DNA of 54,864 nucleotides from Chromera velia. Taxonomy: Eukaryota; Sar; Chromeraceae. A program made the translations under genes and the position numbers. Positions 10,886-20,556 of this stretch are shown here, piece after piece (the first letter of the stretch is position 1; each line of letters starts with the position of its first letter). The notes under the pieces are model-generated. The model had not been told where the DNA came from, did no database searches, and saw only the letters and a list, made by a program, of their open reading frames with translations. Location: assembly GCA_018398765.1 (NCBI GenBank), contig JAHBMJ010000141.1:1-54864 (forward strand), read 5' to 3'.

Positions 10886-11186
10886 ATGGAACCACCTCCA
10901 GTCTTGGCTTTTTTGATAAACGAGCAGGTGGGAACGGCACTGTACAACCTTGAACAGTCCGTCACCAGCCTGCAGCAGACCAAAGAGATGATGCGGCAGA
11001 CCATAGAGGGGCTGGTGCCGAAGGTTGCAGCTCCACCCCCACAGTTGCCTCCTCAGGTGCTGCTAATGAGTGAGGAGGGTACACAGCAGCTTGTCGTGCC
11101 CTCTTAGGGCCCTGATCTGCGAGAGCAGCTTCCTCGGATTGCACTGAAGCAGCCGGACGAGTTCACTGGACGCCGCAACACTGTGG
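10886..11186 (+). pseudogene. gag, 5' part (interrupted)
   Basis: ATG 10886 opens a frame beginning MEPPPVLAFLINEQVG, with a predicted helix (ALYNLEQSVTSLQQTKEMM), to a TAG at 11105-11107. The same frame continues after the stop (GPDLREQLPRIALKQ, then PDEFTGRRNTVE), a stretch resembling the usual entry to a Gypsy capsid domain. It is then cut by the TIR element at 11187. The continuation starts at 15040 in the same frame, because the insert plus its 2 bp duplication is 3,855 bp, divisible by three. Confidence 0.8.
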
Positions 11187-11235
11187 AAGGCTTGTGCCTT
11201 TAAAAGTGGACTTTTGCCCTCAAGTCGGACTTTTA
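11187..11235 (+). repeat. Left terminal inverted repeat of nested element
   Basis: 49 bp, perfectly complementary to 14991-15039. It contains internal short inverted parts (AAAAGTGGACTTTT and AAGTCGGACTTT), so each TIR can fold on itself. Confidence 0.93.
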
Positions 11236-11909
11236 AAAATTAACATGATTCATACTATAAAAGTTTTTCTTGTATCTTGATCTAGATCTTGACTGATCCT
11301 GAATAGTCAAAACTATAATAAAGTATAAGAGATTTAATATTCAAAAAAGTTTTTACGTCTAAAAAAAAATTAAAACAAAAATGTACGGAGTTAAAACCTG
11401 TGGTATATTATAGAAAAGCAATGGTCAAATTTAATTTTTTCCTGAGTTTGAGTCGTTTGGTTGATCTAAAACCTAATTGAAAGGTACCGAGATTCTTAGT
11501 TTTTTTTTTTGTCATTTCATAATTGTCCTTACTAAAGCTTATTTACCCTAATTTACCCTTATTTATAGCTAATACAGTTATGTGCAATTATAAACTACGA
11601 TCGATCAACCAATAAGAAAAAAAAAAATAATTAAAGGAAATCGAAAGAAAACACCAGACACTTGTAGAAGCGGTGAGACTAAAAAAAGTCTAAAGAAAGC
11701 GTACGAAACCACAAGCCAATCCGCCAAGCATACCTAAGGATGTGTATGGCACCGGGCAAGTTGCATACACATTGCATGGGAGGAGGGTGCGCACACGGCG
11801 CGCATTAATGCATTGTCAGGCCCCCGGCCCGCAGAGCGCTGTGCGCGCGATTTAATTTGGCCCTGGCTGCATACATGACCTGTGGCGGGGTATGCCGGGG
11901 CCCTCGACA

Positions 11910-11960
11910 GCCGGAAAAGCCGATTTTCCTCAAATTCAATAAATGAGAAATCGGCTTTCT
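11910..11960. repeat. Hairpin inside nested element
   Basis: AAAGCCGATTTTCCTC is followed after a short loop by GAGAAATCGGCTTT, giving a stem of about 11-15 bp. A TATATA run follows directly. Confidence 0.6.
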
Positions 11961-12358
11961 ATATATATATATATTATATCGATATATGGCATCCCAGCTG
12001 CTGAAAAAAGAGTACTTCATCAACAGCGTGTACGTGCGTCATTTCAATGATTTGGTTCCATGCTGAGCGCTCTCGGAGAGCTTCTGGGGGGGTGAGGAGC
12101 ACTTTGGTTCCGAAATTAAGGCTTGGACTGATGGGCTCGAGGACCAGGCTCGAGGAGATCATAAAAATGCTGTCCACGTACGTGCAAGGGGCCGACCTGA
12201 ACAATACCGGGAGAAAGGGGGCTAGGAGGCTTCTATTAACTCAGGCAAGTCCATTTGGTAGGGAAAGATAGGCTTAGATAGCTGTTGATGAGAGGAATCA
12301 CGACAATGGTTTTGTATCATACATACATATGAATAATTTCAACCCATGCATGACAGGC

Positions 12359-12700
12359 CAACACATGCCGACACAGCGTCCCCTGGGTCGTCTAAGGAAG
12401 CAAGAATCGAGCTTTGGGGTTCTAAAGAAGCAAGTTATCAATTGCTGGAAGCCTGTTTTCTTATATGGTTTGTGTGATGATTTCGAAATTTTTACTGAGG
12501 AAGGGCCGATCTCGGTAAAAATGGACAAACCCATGACAGACTGACAGCGCGTCCCCTGGATCGTCTAAGGAAGCAAGAATCGAGCTTTGGGGTTTCAAAG
12601 AAGCAAGTTATCAATTGCTAGAAGCCTGTTTTCTTATACGGTCTGTGTGACGATTTTGAAATTTTTACTGAGGAAAGGCTGATCTCGGTAAAAATGGGTC
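12359..12700. repeat. Tandem duplication of about 175 bp inside nested element
   Basis: The segment from GCGTCCCCTGG(G/A)TCGTCTAAGG through the 35 nt palindrome and GGTAAAAATGG occurs twice, at about 12373-12524 and 12546-12697, with about 90% or higher identity. Each copy carries one of the four palindromes described separately. Confidence 0.85.
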
Positions 12701-13258
12701 TGTCCATATTTTGACCCAGATTAGCCCCTTCCTGGTAGAATTTTTGAAATTATCACAGAGACAGGCTAACTTGGCAGGCATCCAGAGTTTCTGTATTCAC
12801 TTCTCATGCACTTTGTGTTCCGTTCCTTGCCTTCTCAGTCTGTCCAGGAGACCCATGATGTGGGATCTCTCTTTGGTCGATCTGATTCTCATGCAGATAC
12901 TTGCATGTGATGTTGCGTACAGGTACGTCTTCAACTGTGCTTCAAGTACTTGGACAATCGTAGGAGCCTCGAGCAAAAGTCCAGCGATGGTCAGTCTTAC
13001 TTCAGTGAGTCTTGGTTAAATTCCTTGATCTTAGTTAGTCGTGGGTAAAAATGCAGGTGGGTCTGGAGAGGGGCGCATTTTTACCGACAACGGCCCCTGC
13101 TCGGTAAAAATACACCCCCCCTACTCCCACTTTGAAATTTTTCTGTGTCTAATGTATGTCAAAAAGTTGTTCTCTGTCCTTTTCTCTGCTGCTTTGTATG
13201 TGTTACCCCCCCCAGCCCCCTGCATTTTTACCGAGAAGGGGCTGTTGTCGGTAAAAAT
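12488..13258. repeat. Four copies of a 35 nt palindromic motif
   Basis: Copies at 12488-12522, 12661-12695, 13077-13111 and 13224-13258 all have the form ATTTTTAC(C/T)GA, then a variable GC-rich centre of about 13 nt, then TCGGTAAAAAT. Each is exactly 35 nt. Arms are conserved while centres differ, which suggests selection on, or mobility of, the palindrome. The last two lie within a larger inverted pair (13043-13066 with 13268-13291). Confidence 0.85.
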
Positions 13259-13564
13259 GTGCCCCCCTTCAGACCCCCCTGCATTTTTACCCAGATCACG
13301 TACTTTCCTCTGCTTTTACACCCCTGCTCTCCTTTATCTTTATTGCAGTCCACCCTGTTTGACAGTGTTGTTTCTGTATCATGGTGGTGTTCTTTACCGC
13401 TGCCAAGTAGAGGTTTGAACTGTTAGAAAGGAACCTCTCTTGTCCGAGCCTCAGCATACCTATATCTGTGTCTACCTCTCCCTCCCTCTCCCTCTCCCTC
13501 TCTCCCTCTTTTCTCTCCTTGTGCCTTTTTCTATGAGTTTTTCATTCACTCTCTCTGTCACGTG

Positions 13565-13598
<34 letters not shown>

Positions 13599-14990
13599 AT
13601 ATACATCCGTGACCGTACGTGTCCGTGTGTCACACACACAGTGTCTGTGTCGATGTACGCCGGTGTCCACAAGCTGACGCAAGCATGTTTGGTTATGTGT
13701 ATACATCATTGTCTGTTTGACTTCTTTCCCCCCTCCTTCCCTCCCCTTCTCTCCCTATATCTCTCTCTATCTGTCCCTCCGTCTCTGCTCTGACATCGAC
13801 TCGGAGTCCTCTTGGCACCTCCCTTTCTGCCTCCTCCCGGTATTTCCCCTTCCTCCCTGTTTCATCTTCGTTTTCTCTTTTGTTTTTCTCCATTTATCTC
13901 TCCTTTAAATTGTCTCAATCCTGTGTACGTTTACTTCGTTTTTCCTTCTCTTAATCCCGTCATGCAGACTCTCGACTGCGACTTCCTCTTTGGACTTGCT
14001 TCTCTCCTCCCTATAGTGACTGTCCCCTCCTCTTTCTGTATCCCCAAAGCTCCCTAGCCAAGCTCTTTTTACCTGCTCTCCTCCCCCCTTCTTTTTTTCT
14101 TCTCTCTCGGAGTCTTTTTTCAGTCTCTTTCTTTTCTTTTTGACTTCAGAATCTCACTGCATGGAGGAAATCCTCCACTGAAATCATGTACCTTTCTTTT
14201 CTCTCTGTTGCCATGTGAATTACTCTTTCCTTTCCAATCGCTATGCCATTGGTTTAAACTACATGAATCTTATGTGATGGTATGTATGCAGCTGCATTCT
14301 TTCCTGATTTGAAAGTTGTAGATCGATAAGTAACGACCTGCGCCAATGGGATTCATTTTAGATGCAACCCCCAGCCTGGGGTGTTATTTTTGCTTAAAGT
14401 TCACGTGTTTCCATGCACTGTGACATGCATGTAAATGATAGCTAAACTGTGCCGAAACATTTAACTTTGAAACACTTATGTTAGCTGCTGGGTTCGACGC
14501 GTGCGTGTTATAGAGCTGGGTGTGCGCAAGCTGTTTTGAAGTTAGATCCCAGGCCAGCTTCTTTTTAAAAAATTCAGTGACATGCATTTATGAAAAATAG
14601 TGCAAAAATTTAATTTGTTCAGCACTTAAAGCGCGGATCTGAGTCGGATCATCTGACAAAGCATTTTTCCAGTTTTTATTATTAATTAATAGACTATTGA
14701 ATATTTTGTAAATAAAATGTTTATAATTAACTTTTAAACCACCATAAACCACTCAGTCCAGATAAACTAGATTTTAAAGGAATTTAAGATTGCATGACAG
14801 TTTATTAGTTTCTACAAAATGTGCCATATTGTATATGACTGATATAGTCATATTATATTTTTTTGTAAATAATTAGTTAATGAATAAACAATGTATGATC
14901 ATCTCTTTCATTCTCAATTATATGGTATTAGGTGGAAGATTTTAAATTTATTAATAGGCTGGAATTTCAGCTTTTTTGAATGAGTTAAGA

Positions 14991-15039
14991 TAAAAGTCCG
15001 ACTTGAGGGCAAAAGTCCACTTTTAAAGGCACAAGCCTT
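14991..15039 (-). repeat. Right terminal inverted repeat of nested element
   Basis: Exact reverse complement of 11187-11235. The gag reading frame resumes immediately after it. Confidence 0.93.
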
Positions 15040-15586
15040 GGAGAGGTTTATTACGGACACCGACGACTACTTTACCAATGCAAATGTTGCTCCTCATCAT
15101 CAGTTTGGCCTCGCAAAGTCCTTCCTGTATAAGGAACTGAGGGACTGGTTCGACTTACGTATGAAGAGAAGCATGGGGTTTGCAGACTGGCCTGCGTTGC
15201 GTGAGGTGCTACGATGCAGGTATAAGGAGAAACATGAGAGGAGGAAGGCAAGAAAGCAGGTGTTGTCCCTCAGGTACACAGGGACGGTCGACGACTGCAA
15301 TAAAGAATTCTCCCTTCTTGCGTTGAAGATCACAAATACGAGTGAGGACGATCTTGTAGAGGACTATATTGAGGGTTTGCCGGCCGGGATTATGTATGAG
15401 ACTGACAGGATAGAGCCGGCAACATTAGACGAAGCAATGGAGAAGGTGTTGGACAGCGAAATCTGGCTCAAGCAGGCCAGTTCGCGCTCTCGAAGCCGTT
15501 GGTCGCGAGGGCTCCCGTCTGATCCAAGTCCGGTGATTGATCCCACAGGACCGGCTCCCATGGAATTATATGGCGTTGGGGTGTGA
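15040..15586 (+). pseudogene. gag, capsid region (3' part)
   Basis: Continuation of Gag after the nested insertion; frame open to TGA 15584-15586. Residues such as DDYFTNANVAPHHQ, LRDWFDLRMKR and the segment DDLVEDYIEGLPAGI match the general pattern of the retrotransposon Gag capsid domain: helical, ending in a short run of charged and hydrophobic residues before a linker. The apparent ATG at 15038 is created by the insertion junction and is not a real start. Confidence 0.8.
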
Positions 15587-15898
15587 CCTTCGAGAAGACT
15601 TCCACCCCGACATCTATCGATTCCACAAACGGTGTGGGAGAGCAGGGGGAGACTGAATCGGTGTCTTCTATGTGGGGAGAACACCCATATGATGGCCGCG
15701 TGTAGGAATGGACCTCAACTTCCTCCACACATGCGGACCATTCAAACAACATCTCAATCCAGATCTCCGTGGCCACCCAGGGCATCTCCAGGATTTGCCC
15801 CTTTCGTCCCGGGTTTTGGAGCGACGCCTGGGTACCCCTGGCCACCTCCTCCTTACCCATCCCTTCCCTTCCCGTATCCCATTAATCAAGTCACTTAA
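15587..15898 (+). pseudogene. gag nucleocapsid with CCHC zinc knuckle
   Basis: Same frame as the capsid region after the TGA stop. RCLLCGENTHMMAAC is a C-x2-C-x4-H-x4-C zinc knuckle, the nucleic-acid-binding motif of Gag. A Pro-rich linker follows, then TAA at 15896-15898, after which the same frame stays open into the protease. Confidence 0.8.
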
Positions 15899-16663
15899 CC
15901 TACAGGGGGGAGAGGGAGGTTTGAACAGAGAGGTAACAGTCCAAGTTCACCCATATCACCTGGAAGAGGCTTTGGCTTCGGTGACAGAAGACGTGCATGG
16001 TCTCCCTCCTTCGGCGGGTCGCCTCAACCTCAGCCGAGTGGACATCAACCAGCGCGTAAGGCTGGATCGAGACGGGTAGCTGGGGTGAGGACGATCAGAG
16101 GCCGAAACAAGAATGACGAGACCATGGTCAAACCCGACCTGACGGTATGTCATGAAGTTGAGGAAGATAAAAGGCAGAGAACAGATAAAGAATTGAGTGA
16201 GGAAGAGGATGATGAGGATGATTCGTTTGAGACTGGTTTTGTCTATCACGGTACTGTCGCGGGTGCTCCAGTCAGAGTTTTGTATAACATTGGAGCTGAT
16301 GATATTTTCATGGATAGCAAGTTTGCACACCTGCGTCAGTTATATATTTGCAGGTTTGGGACCCCGATGAGATGTAGGGTGGCCGTGAAGGAGTCCAGAG
16401 GACAAGAGGTCAGTGAGTATGCACCTTCTGTTCCCCTTCGTATTCAGTGGTATCGAGAGACAGTCGGTGCATTGCTGGCTGACCTGGATGACTATGATGT
16501 CATCTTGGGAAGAAAATGGAGTGACGTTTACCAACCAGAACTTGGTCATTGGTCTCGTTTTCTTCGTTTCTTCTTTAACGGCCAGGAAGTCATTATTCGG
16601 GGGGATGCATGTGAAGAGAACCCACCTTGCCCTCCTGTCCTTTCTTCTGTGCAGGCCAAATGA
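15899..16663 (+). pseudogene. Retropepsin-like protease region with substituted active site
   Basis: The frame runs from a Gly/Ser/Arg linker through an acidic stretch (EEEDDEDDSFETG) to the protease fold. The flap-proximal strand GTVAGAPVRVLYNIGADD aligns with the D-(T/S)-G-A active site of retropepsins, but the catalytic Asp is Asn here. A later YDVILGRKWSDVYQP corresponds to the conserved C-terminal strand (normally ILG followed by D or W). Stop TGA at 16661-16663; a further TAG occurs at about 16715 before the next open stretch. Confidence 0.8.
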
Positions 16664-16762
16664 GCAATTCGAAAAGGTGCTGTCTGCCACATTGTGAGAA
16701 TGGAGACGGCACACTAGCCTGCAGGAGAGGGGGAACAAGAGTGCTTTGTACATACAACTGAA

Positions 16763-17770
16763 GTGAGTGAGGGAAAAGGAAAGGGGAGAATGAATGATGG
16801 AGGGAACGTGGGTTTTGATTTTCTCTCTTCTGACTTTCTCTCTTCTCTTCTGTCTGATCATCCTACTCGGTTGGCCCCTGATTTGTCGGACGTATGTGCT
16901 TTTCTCTCTCGACCAGATGCGGATGTTCCTCAGGATGTGAAAGGAATTGTGGCAGATTATGCGTTTCTTTTTCTTGATCGTCTCTCTCATCTGCCACCAT
17001 CAAGAGGACCTCATTTGGATTTCAAAATCGAACTTGAGCCCGGTCATTCACTTCCTGCCCGTCCGCCTTATCGGCTGTCAGTAGGAGAGACAGATGAGCT
17101 GAGGAGACAAATAGATACATACCTTGAACAAGGATTCATCCGACCGTCTGCTTCTCCTTATGCTGCGCCTGTTCTTTTTGTAGAAAAGAAAGATGGCTCG
17201 ACGAGAATGTGTTGTGACTACACTGGCTTGAATCGTATCACTATCAAAGACAAGCATTCTCTCCCTCACCCACAAGAGTTGATTGATCGATTGCATGGGG
17301 CCCGGTTCTTCACGACACTGGACCTCAGGCAATATTATCACCAAATGAGGGTCAGAGAAGAAGACATCCCAAAGACAGCTTTCACTACACGCTATGGTTC
17401 TTTTGAGTGGCTGGTTGTTTCTTTTGGGTTAAGAAACGCGCCTCCTGTAGCGATAAGGTTGATTCAATTTGCTCTTCGCTCTTGTCTTGACCGTTTTGTT
17501 TCGGTTTTTCTGGATGACATTCTAATTTATTCACGTATAAGAGAAGAGCACAAGAGACACATTAGAATTGTTTTGCGTTTGTTGAGTGAAAATAAATTGT
17601 ATGCAAAATTGTCGAAATGCCATTTCATGCAGACTGAGGTGACATTTCTCGGGCTGAAGATCTTCAGGACCGGAGTGCAGCCCGAGCAGAGCAAGACAGA
17701 CCAAGTCAGTAAGTGGCCTACTCCTAAGAACAGAAATGAAGTGCTTTCGTTTTTGGGGTTTGCAAATTAG
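16763..17770 (+). pseudogene. Reverse transcriptase domain of Gypsy pol
   Basis: Open for 335 codons to TAG 17768-17770. Landmarks in order: GHSLPARPPYRLS, the basic strand RMCCDYTGLNRITIKDKHSL, LDLRQYYHQMRV with its catalytic Asp, EDIPKTAFTTRYGSFEW, SFGLRNAP, and the catalytic box VSVFLDDILIYS (F-L-D-D). ARL-type residues after NAP are changed (PPVAIRLIQ in place of the usual A-T-F-x-R-L). The stop falls in FAN-stop-VRRFVPRF, where an aromatic residue is usual. Confidence 0.92.
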
Positions 17771-19639
17771 GTGAGACGGTTTGTCCCTCGCTTCAGTGAG
17801 AAAGCAGGCCCTTTGTATGTATTGCTAAAGGGAAATAAATCGTTTGAGTGGGGGAAGAAAGAGGAAAAAAGCTTTAAAGCAGTAAAGCAAGCAGTGAAAA
17901 ATACTGTTGAACTCTACATTCCTGACCCTACGCGTCCCTTCGAAATTTTTGTGGATGCGTGCAAATCGATGGAAACGCTCACTGCCGCGCTCATGCAGGA
18001 AGATTCTGAGATCGGCTGGCTCCGTCCGTGTACATTTGCATCATGTAGAATGACACAGGCAGAGCTCAAGTATCCGATCAGAGATAAAAAATTTCTTTCT
18101 TGTGTGTTTGCGGTCAAATCGTGGAGGCCATACATTAGTCACACAACTAAGGTGTGGTCAGATCATGAGTCTCTCAAATATGTGAATGTGTCCACTGACC
18201 GCACCTTAATGTCTCCACGTATGCGCAGATTTATCAGCATGTTCGACGAGATCGGGATCACCCCAAGGTACGTGCCCGGTGCTCGGAATCGCGTGGCAGA
18301 TGCGCTGAGCAGGTGCCCTGGGGTGAACGCTGAGAAAGAAGAAAAAGATAAAGAAAGAAAAGAAGTGTGTCAACTGTTGCGAATGGAATCAAAAGTGCAG
18401 CCGGATCAGGAATTCCTGGAAAGGATAAGGAAAGGATATGAAGAAGAGAAATTCTGGATGGAGGTGAAGGAAGTGCTTGAAGCAAGGCTCCAAATTGAAA
18501 ACCCTGACAAAGACCCTGAGAAAGAGGTGCCTGGTCCTCGACATTTGCGGCTGATTCTTCCGAGGTTTCAAATAGAAGACGGACTGCTCTATTTCAATGA
18601 CAGACTGGCCGTTCCAACAGAGAGACTACAAAGAAACTTCATTTATGAACATCATGATACGGCCGCAGGGGGGCATTTGGGGGCAGAGAAAACATATTTA
18701 AAACTGGCAGGGAGTTTCTATTGGCCACATATGTACGCATCGGTTGTTCAGTATATCAGAAAGTGTGATGCCTGTCAAAGAGCAAAGAGGCCGACTGAGA
18801 AGCAGTATAGATTGCTCCAACCTCTGTCTATTCTTAAATTTTCTTTTCAGTCTATTTCTCTTGATTTTGTATTTGGACTACCGAGGGTGGTGTTTAAAGG
18901 AGAAGAGGTAGATGGAATCCTCTCTATGATTGATCGCCTCTCCAAAACTCCTTTCTTTACTATAGTCTCACAAGAGATTACAGTGGAAGGGACAGCCGAG
19001 GTGGTCTTTGAGAGGATTGTCTGCGAGCATGGGATGCCCCAATCAGTGGTCAGTGACCGTGATCCTCGTTTTCTCTCTACATTTTGGAAGGAACTCGCTC
19101 AGCTGTGGGGTACAAAATTGAATATGAGCACAAGAAGACACCCACAGTCAGATGGACAGACAGAGAGAGATAACCAGACCATTGAACAGATGTTGCGTTG
19201 TTTCATGAACGAGCATCAAACGGACTGGCCGAAGTGGTTGTGTTTTTGTCAGTTTGCATATCGTGATTCGGTGCATCCAGCCACAGGCATGTCTCCTTTT
19301 CGCTTTCTGTACGGATGTGACCCGATTCGCCTGCCTTCTGTCTCTGTGCGTTCTAAGTCATTCTGTCCGCCAGCAGCAGACTTTGCAGATCACAAAGAGG
19401 CAGAAATCATGAGAACAAAGGAGAGACTTGAGCAAGCAAGAGAACAAGCAGCTCGACAAGTAGATCCACACAGACAAGAGGTTTCATTTGCTCCAGGGGA
19501 TTTTTTGCTTGTACGCAATGCATATTTTAAGGGAAGCAGGAAACCAAGCGGGAAGCTTGAGCTTGTATTTTATGGACCATTCGAGGTAGAAAAAAGGTGG
19601 GGAGCAACGCGTATGAGCTCATATTCCCTGCAGGAATGA
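17771..19639 (+). pseudogene. RNase H and integrase of Gypsy pol
   Basis: Same frame as the reverse transcriptase. The RNase H segment shows FEIFVDACK (first Asp), AELKYPIRDKKFLS, where the catalytic Glu usually found in D-K-E is Lys, WSDHESL, and NRVADALSR. The integrase follows: zinc-binding HHDTAAGGH with CDACQRAK, catalytic Asp in SLDFVFGLP, Asp in VVSDRDPRF, and Glu in SDGQTERDNQTIEQML, so the D-D-E triad is intact. Near residue 605 the GPY/F-like motif (FYGPFEVEKR) is followed by a frame change, and this frame ends at TGA 19637-19639. Confidence 0.92.
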
Positions 19640-19972
19640 AGGGTCACAATGTGATTAATGTATTATACCTGAAGAAGTATGAGAGAAGGAAGGATGATCC
19701 TCTGCCTGCTGTTCGGTTGCCTGCATCAAAAGAGATTGAGTATGAAGTAAAAGAGATTCTCGACCACAGAAAGATAGACAAACAAGTGCACTACCTGGTG
19801 TGGTGGGAAGGAGAAAGTAAAGAGAATGCATCATAGGAGCCTGCTGTCAACCTGATACATGTAAAGGAGGCATTACATGCCTTCAAAGAAAAGAAGAGAC
19901 AACAGGAGAAAGAAAAGCAAGCAACGGGCAGGTGTAGGTGGCAATTAAGAAGTAGAGAGGTGAAATCAGTAT
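19597..19972 (+). pseudogene. C-terminal integrase extension and chromodomain
   Basis: Frame shifted relative to pol; joins after the A-run near 19590-19597. GSNAYELIFP continues the GPY/F region, VINVLYLKKY is the usual end of the integrase C-terminus, and EYEVKEILDHRKIDKQVHYLVWWEGE is a chromodomain (described here in two parts: beta strands EYEVKEIL and HYLVWW). A TAG at 19834-19836 replaces the Trp expected before EPAVNLIHVKEAL. The frame then runs to a TAG near 19971. Chromodomains direct integration towards particular chromatin. Confidence 0.85.
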
Positions 19973-20260
19973 AGGCAGAACTAAAAGGTTTGTAGAGTGG
20001 AATGCGTATGTGTGAGTTTTGGGAAGATGAAATTCCCTGGTAAGTGATTCGAGGAAGAAAGCAAATCTATCCTGCATCATGCATAGACGCAGGATGGCAG
20101 TGTGGGTGTCGGACTCTGCATTCTGACTTGCTTCGTTCATTTATGGTTCAATAAAGTGTACAGGTGCATGTTATCAATCAATGCCACAAGGTCGATTAGT
20201 TATGGATGTGTGCAGGTACTGGAACCGAGCGTGGACGTCGGTTTCGAAGCAGCGGGCAGA
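19973..20260 (+). other. 3' untranslated part of the Gypsy element
   Basis: No coding frame of note. CAATAAAGTG occurs near 20150. The segment directly before the right LTR (GAAGCAGCGGGCAGA) is purine-rich and may be the polypurine tract, though it is interrupted by two C residues. Confidence 0.45.
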
Positions 20261-20556
20261 TGTAGGCCGGCTACAAGCGGCGAGTACGCGACGGGCCCGC
20301 GGAGTGGCGGAGCCGCAAGGCCGGCAGCGCCACGGCGATGCGCGCGCGGACTTCAATAAGTGTGGCTTGGCATAGGACTGAATAAAGTGACATCGATCTG
20401 CATGCATTTGAATTAGCTAACGATCGCTAACGATCGTTGGACTGGCTTGATTGAAAGAACAATGTACAAACCTTTCTAGGTCAAACTCTTATAGTCTATG
20501 AACTCTGAATGCACATCGTTAGCGTTGAGAGTTCTAAGCCCCGTAATCTGCTTACA
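20261..20556 (+). repeat. Right LTR of the Gypsy element
   Basis: 296 bp with the same termini as the left LTR. By manual alignment there are 19 substitutions relative to the left LTR (about 6.4%), and every one is a transition; several fall in CG to CA contexts. One 17 bp difference is a tandem-unit gain or loss. Confidence 0.93.

Larger units (their letters stand above)
11187..15039. mobile_element. Nested 3,853 bp element with perfect 49 bp terminal inverted repeats
   Basis: The left end (11187-11235) and right end (14991-15039) are exact reverse complements for 49 bp, beginning AAGGCTTGTGCCTTTAAAAG. The flanks suggest a 2 bp GG target duplication: gag reads GTGG before and GGAGAGG after. 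The ends are AT-rich; the centre (about 11780-14100) is more GC-rich and contains palindromes, a tandem duplication and CT/GT microsatellites. No frame shows a recognisable transposase, so I regard it as a non-autonomous cut-and-paste type element of unassigned superfamily. Confidence 0.88.
10500..20556 (+). mobile_element. Ty3/Gypsy chromodomain LTR retrotransposon, defective, with nested insertion
   Basis: Both LTRs are present (10500-10812 and 20261-20556), each with TGTAGG and TTACA termini. The internal order is gag, CCHC zinc knuckle, protease, reverse transcriptase, RNase H, integrase, GPY/F-like region and chromodomain, the chromovirus arrangement of Ty3/Gypsy. Apart from the 3,853 bp insertion at 11187-15039, the element is about 6.2 kb. 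Nearly all coding lies in one frame interrupted by single stops (near 11105, 15584, 15896, 16661, 16715 and 17768), with one frame change near 19600. It cannot make intact Gag-Pol. No exact target-site duplication is visible: GGGAG precedes the left LTR and GGGGG follows the right. Confidence 0.93.

Noticed and set aside
12711-13019. 102-codon frame inside the TIR element as a transposase
   Set aside because: Too short, no catalytic motif and no similarity I can recognise.
15038-15040. ATG at the right junction of the nested element as a start for a separate Gag
   Set aside because: It is formed from the insertion junction; the true Gag start is at 10886.
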